Assembly (NCBI RefSeq): GCF_007741515.1
Contig: NZ_CP036263.1
Coordinates: forward strand, 558,001 to 622,000
DNA from: Adhaeretor mobilis
GTDB lineage: Bacteria > Planctomycetota > Planctomycetia > Pirellulales > Lacipirellulaceae
Direction: 5' to 3'
Length of the DNA: 64,000 bases
The position numbers and the translations under genes were made by a program. Within the stretch, counting starts at the first letter, position 1, and the number at the start of each line of letters is the position of its first letter. Shown piece by piece: positions 61,108 to 64,000 of the stretch. The notes beneath the pieces were generated by a model. The model ran no database searches, was not told where the DNA came from, and saw only the letters and a list, made by a program, of their open reading frames with translations.

Positions 61108-62247
61108 ATGGCCACTCCAGACCGTTTCGTAGCAAAGAAGGGCCTCGAAGGCGTCGTGTTCGACACCACGGCTGTGTCGAACGTGCTACCGGCAGAGAAG
61201 TCGTTGTACTATCGCGGTTATCCGGTCCACGAATTGGCAGAACAGTGCGAGTTTGAAGAGGTTGCGTACCTCCTGCTCTTCGGTGAACTACCTAATGCTG
61301 CACAACTGGATGCATTCCAAGACCAAGAGCGAAGTTCGCGCGAGTTGAGTTCAGACTTGTTGGAAGTCATCGAGCGATTTCCGGTCAAAGGGCATCCGAT
61401 GGACGCAGTGCGGACTGGGGTGAGTTTTCTTGGCATGGAGGACGAATTCTCCGGTGCCGACGATCCCGAGTCGGCAGTGCGCAAGGGCATTGCCTTGCTC
61501 GCCAAGATTCCCACAATGATTGCCGCCACGCAGCGATTGCGTCGTGGGCAAGAAGTGATTCCTCCGCGCGAAGATCTCTCAATCGCTGCAAACTTTTTCA
61601 ATATGTGCCAAGGCGATGTGCCTGAGGCAGAGGTGGTCAAAGCCTTCGACGGGGCGATGACGCTCTACGCGGAGCACGGCTTTAACGCATCGACTTTCTC
61701 AGCACGCGTGATTGTCTCCACATTGAGTGATCTATGTGGCGCAGTTAGCGGTGCCATTGCCGCACTCAAGGGCTCGTTGCATGGCGGTGCGAACGAAGCG
61801 GTCATGCACTTGCTAGAAGAAATTGGCACGCCCGAAAAGGCATTACCTTGGTTGGAAGAAGCACTCGCCTCGAAGCGAAAGATCATGGGCTTCGGCCATC
61901 GCGTGTATCGCAGCGGCGATTCGCGCGTGCCCACGATGAGTAAGTATCGCGACTCACTGGCTAAGTTGCGAGACGGGCAGAAGTGGCTAGAGATTTCCAA
62001 TGTGTTAGAAACCGAAATGATCTCTCGCAAGAACATCTACCCGAATCTCGACTTCCCCGCCGGCCCGGCGTATTACTTGATGGGTTTCGAGATCGATCTA
62101 TTCACACCCATTTTTGTCATGGCGAGAGTCGTCGGCTGGACGGCACACGTCGCTGAACAGCTCTCAGATAACCGCCTCGTCAGGCCGCTGGCAGAGTATG
62201 TTGGACCAGGGCCGCGCGAGGTGGTTGGGATAGGCGAGCGCTCGTGA
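61108..62247 (+). CDS. prpC: 2-methylcitrate synthase / citrate synthase
   Basis: 379 aa, the short bacterial citrate-synthase length. GLEGVVFDTTAVSNV and YYRGYPVHELAEQ at the start, LHGGANEAVMHLLEEIG, MGFGHRVYRSGDSRVPTMS (family: G-F-G-H-R-V-Y active-site His) and LDFPAGPAYYLMGF with the catalytic Asp. Proteins of this length and motif set condense propionyl-CoA or acetyl-CoA with oxaloacetate. With prpD and prpB it completes the 2-methylcitrate cycle. It has its own start region, 371 bp after prpB. Confidence 0.93.
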   Translation: MATPDRFVAKKGLEGVVFDTTAVSNVLPAEKSLYYRGYPVHELAEQCEFEEVAYLLLFGELPNAAQLDAFQDQERSSRELSSDLLEVIERFPVKGHPMDAVRTGVSFLGMEDEFSGADDPESAVRKGIALLAKIPTMIAATQRLRRGQEVIPPREDLSIAANFFNMCQGDVPEAEVVKAFDGAMTLYAEHGFNASTFSARVIVSTLSDLCGAVSGAIAALKGSLHGGANEAVMHLLEEIGTPEKALPWLEEALASKRKIMGFGHRVYRSGDSRVPTMSKYRDSLAKLRDGQKWLEISNVLETEMISRKNIYPNLDFPAGPAYYLMGFEIDLFTPIFVMARVVGWTAHVAEQLSDNRLVRPLAEYVGPGPREVVGIGERS

Positions 62248-62362
62248 GTGTTGCCAACGCAGTGTATTTAGTCACGGATGACACAGATAACACTGATGAA
62301 AGAAGCTGAGCATTCCGTGAACACCCGTGCTATCCGTGGCTAGTGTTCTGGCGCTGAAGCGC

Positions 62363-63865
62363 TCACGCCGACACGAGCTCTACAAAGCGATCTCGAAACG
62401 GTTCCCACCTAGCGGTTTGAGTTGGCTCAATGGTTTCTAGATCAAAGGAGCGGGCAACCGTTTGGCGAACTTCACTCAAGTTGCCCACTTCGCCGCAGCC
62501 CATTGCTTGCACCATGAGGTTGCCTACGGCTGTCGCTTCGACGGGGCCGGTGACAACCGGCTTGCTTACGACTTCTGCAGCCATGCGGTTGAGCAGGGTG
62601 TTCTGGATGCCACCGCCAACGATGTGCAGCACGTCGAGCGATTCACCGAGCACGCCCTCAAGCTGACCGATCGTTCTACCGTAGCACAGGGCCAAGCTCT
62701 CCAAGCAGCAACGGGCGTACTGGCCAGTCGTCTCCGGTACTTCTTGTTTGGTTTCCAGGGCAAACTGCCGAATCTTCGCACGCATGTCGCCCGGCGCGGC
62801 GAACTCCGCACGGTCTGGATTGATGATCGTGCGGCCTGGCTCAGCCGCTTCGGCCTCTTTCACGAGATGGGCAAAGCTAGCTTGCTGGCCTTCCTTTTCA
62901 AGATCGCGTTTCAGTTCTTGGATGAGCCACAAGCCGGCGATATTTTTCAGCAAGCGAATTGTGCGTTGGGCCCCACGCTCGTTCGTGAAAGGGGCTTCTC
63001 TGGCGGCCGTGCTATACACCGGCGTGTCGCGTTCTACGCCCAGTAACGACCACGTTCCGCTGGAAAGATAGCCCCAACTGGCGTCGCCCACTGCTGGTAC
63101 TGCGGCTATTGCCGAACCCGTGTCGTGCGATGCGGGCAACACGACCTGTACGTTGGCGGCAGTGCCAGTTTCTTTGGCGATCTCTGCTCGCAGTGTTCCC
63201 AACTTTGTGCCCGGTTCGATCAGCGGTGCAAATAATTCGCTCGGCAAACCGAGTTGCTCGATCAGGCTAGTGTCCCACTCACCACTTTCGACTGCCAGCA
63301 GGCTACTGGTCGAAGCGATCGTGCGCTCGCATGATAGTTCTCCCGAGAGCCAGTAGTGGAACAGATCTGGCAAGAACACCAAACGACTAGCCGCGTCAAA
63401 CAGGCGTGGCTCTGCTGCGTGGCGCGCTGCTAACTGAAAGATTGTATTCAGTGGCATCAATTGAATGCCGGTGCGCTCGTAAAGCGGCTCGAATCCGCCG
63501 AGTTCTTCGAGCACACGCTCGCAGGCCGCATCATTGGCTGGGTCGCGATAGCAGTGTGGAAGAGCGAGCAGTTCGCCACTCGCGCCCAGCAGCGTCCAAT
63601 CTACGCCCCAAGTATCGACGCCCACACTTTGCAACTCAGCATCGTTTTCCTTGCACCAAGCTGCGCCTGCGCGCAGGCCCGTGAGAATGTGTTGCCAGAT
63701 GCCAGTGAGATTCCAAACGGGCCCCGTGGGTGTAGGGCACGGAGAGTGCTCAAAGCGGTGGACTTCTTCAAGTTGCAACTTCAGCGGGCTACCAGCCAAT
63801 ACGCCAACAATTGCGCGGCCGGAACTAGCGCCGAGATCAATGGCGAGATGTGCGGGTGACGACAT
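62363..63865 (-). CDS. rhaB: Rhamnulokinase
   Basis: 500 aa FGGY-family kinase. The N-terminus AIDLGASSGRAIVG is the rhamnulokinase phosphate-binding start. GVDTWGVDWTLLG follows, then ASHDTGSAIAAVPAVG, YLSSGTWSLLGVE and LHIVGGGIQNTLLNRMAAE. It phosphorylates L-rhamnulose to L-rhamnulose-1-phosphate. The upstream neighbour is the end of an aldolase/SDR-like gene 43 bp away, consistent with a rhamnose catabolic operon. Confidence 0.93.
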   Translation of the reverse strand: MSSPAHLAIDLGASSGRAIVGVLAGSPLKLQLEEVHRFEHSPCPTPTGPVWNLTGIWQHILTGLRAGAAWCKENDAELQSVGVDTWGVDWTLLGASGELLALPHCYRDPANDAACERVLEELGGFEPLYERTGIQLMPLNTIFQLAARHAAEPRLFDAASRLVFLPDLFHYWLSGELSCERTIASTSSLLAVESGEWDTSLIEQLGLPSELFAPLIEPGTKLGTLRAEIAKETGTAANVQVVLPASHDTGSAIAAVPAVGDASWGYLSSGTWSLLGVERDTPVYSTAAREAPFTNERGAQRTIRLLKNIAGLWLIQELKRDLEKEGQQASFAHLVKEAEAAEPGRTIINPDRAEFAAPGDMRAKIRQFALETKQEVPETTGQYARCCLESLALCYGRTIGQLEGVLGESLDVLHIVGGGIQNTLLNRMAAEVVSKPVVTGPVEATAVGNLMVQAMGCGEVGNLSEVRQTVARSFDLETIEPTQTARWEPFRDRFVELVSA

Positions 63866-63908
63866 GGGAACAGCCTAGCAAAGACGAGAATACTAAAGTT
63901 GGCAAACT

Positions 63909-64000
63909 TTATCGCAAGAACGCTTCGTGCAAGCCGCCATCCACGTTAATGATTTGCCCCGTAGTTTTACTAGAGGCATCGGAGAGCAGGAACCAAGCCG
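63909..64000 (-). CDS. Partial short-chain dehydrogenase end, probably RhaD-type aldolase/SDR
   Basis: Only the last 29 codons are in the window. They read AWFLLSDASSKTTGQIINVD, then GGLHEAFLR and stop. The T-G-Q-x-I-x-V-D-G-G pattern is the SDR C-terminus. The final HEAFLR resembles the end of bifunctional rhamnulose-1-phosphate aldolase/lactaldehyde dehydrogenases, which accompany rhaB. The full identity cannot be checked here. Confidence 0.7.
   Translation of the reverse strand, partial: AWFLLSDASSKTTGQIINVDGGLHEAFLR

Overview
This 64 kb window looks like a chromosome segment of a planctomycete, probably of the Pirellulales. The evidence is five PEP-CTERM surface proteins, a DUF1559 pseudopilin-like protein, dockerin-like EF-hand tails, many genes without a strong Shine-Dalgarno, and a Pup/UBact-like modifier with its ligase. 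All calls were made by eye from the sequence and no database was searched.

Layout. 1-3.4 kb: the tail of a PcfJ-like protein, a LarA-like protein, an IS3-family transposase remnant and three small minus-strand ORFs. 3.4-25.9 kb: a large accessory island, all genes on the plus strand. 26.6-26.9 kb: an IS256-family remnant and a tRNA-Pro(GGG), which look like the island's right edge. 27.1-31.4 kb: pyc-birA (pyruvate carboxylase and biotin ligase). 31.7-38.8 kb: RDD, SpoIIM, DUF58, MoxR, DUF4350, DUF4129 and membrane-protein cluster. 39.3-41.2 kb: a zinc-ribbon/coiled-coil/solute-binding fusion lying between two copies of an 86-bp direct repeat. 42-50.3 kb: GH3 glycosidase, PEP-CTERM proteins and DUF1559. 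50.6-55.8 kb: retropepsin-like protein, then a TPR / histidine kinase / response regulator operon. 56-58.1 kb: two PEP-CTERM paralogues. 58.3-62.2 kb: 2-methylcitrate cycle genes (prpD-like, prpB, prpC). 62.4-64 kb: rhamnulokinase and the end of an aldolase/SDR-type gene.

The island is the main discovery. It holds three paralogous STAND/NACHT-like NTPases, each linked to a WD40 array whose 48-residue units are nearly identical in DNA except at a few hypervariable positions. Between them lie a stand-alone Lon-like (S16) Ser-Lys protease, two large unknown proteins, a Clp_N-like adaptor, a tiny one-TM protein, two YbjN-like proteins, a membrane-anchored degenerate PfkB-fold protein, a 57-residue Pup-like modifier ending in Gly-Glu and, next to it, a PafA-type Pup ligase homologue. 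Six intergenic regions of the island carry the same bipartite element: (G/A)GAAAA, then ATGCTCTTC, then four bases, then GTAG, with fixed spacing in five of the six. This splits the island into about seven transcription units that look co-regulated.

My reading, which is inference, is a surveillance system. Rapidly diversifying WD40/NTPase sensors would recognise something, a Pup-like tag would be attached by the dedicated ligase, and the Lon-like and Clp_N-like parts would carry out proteolysis. The rest of the window is ordinary planctomycete core metabolism, cell-surface proteins and signalling.
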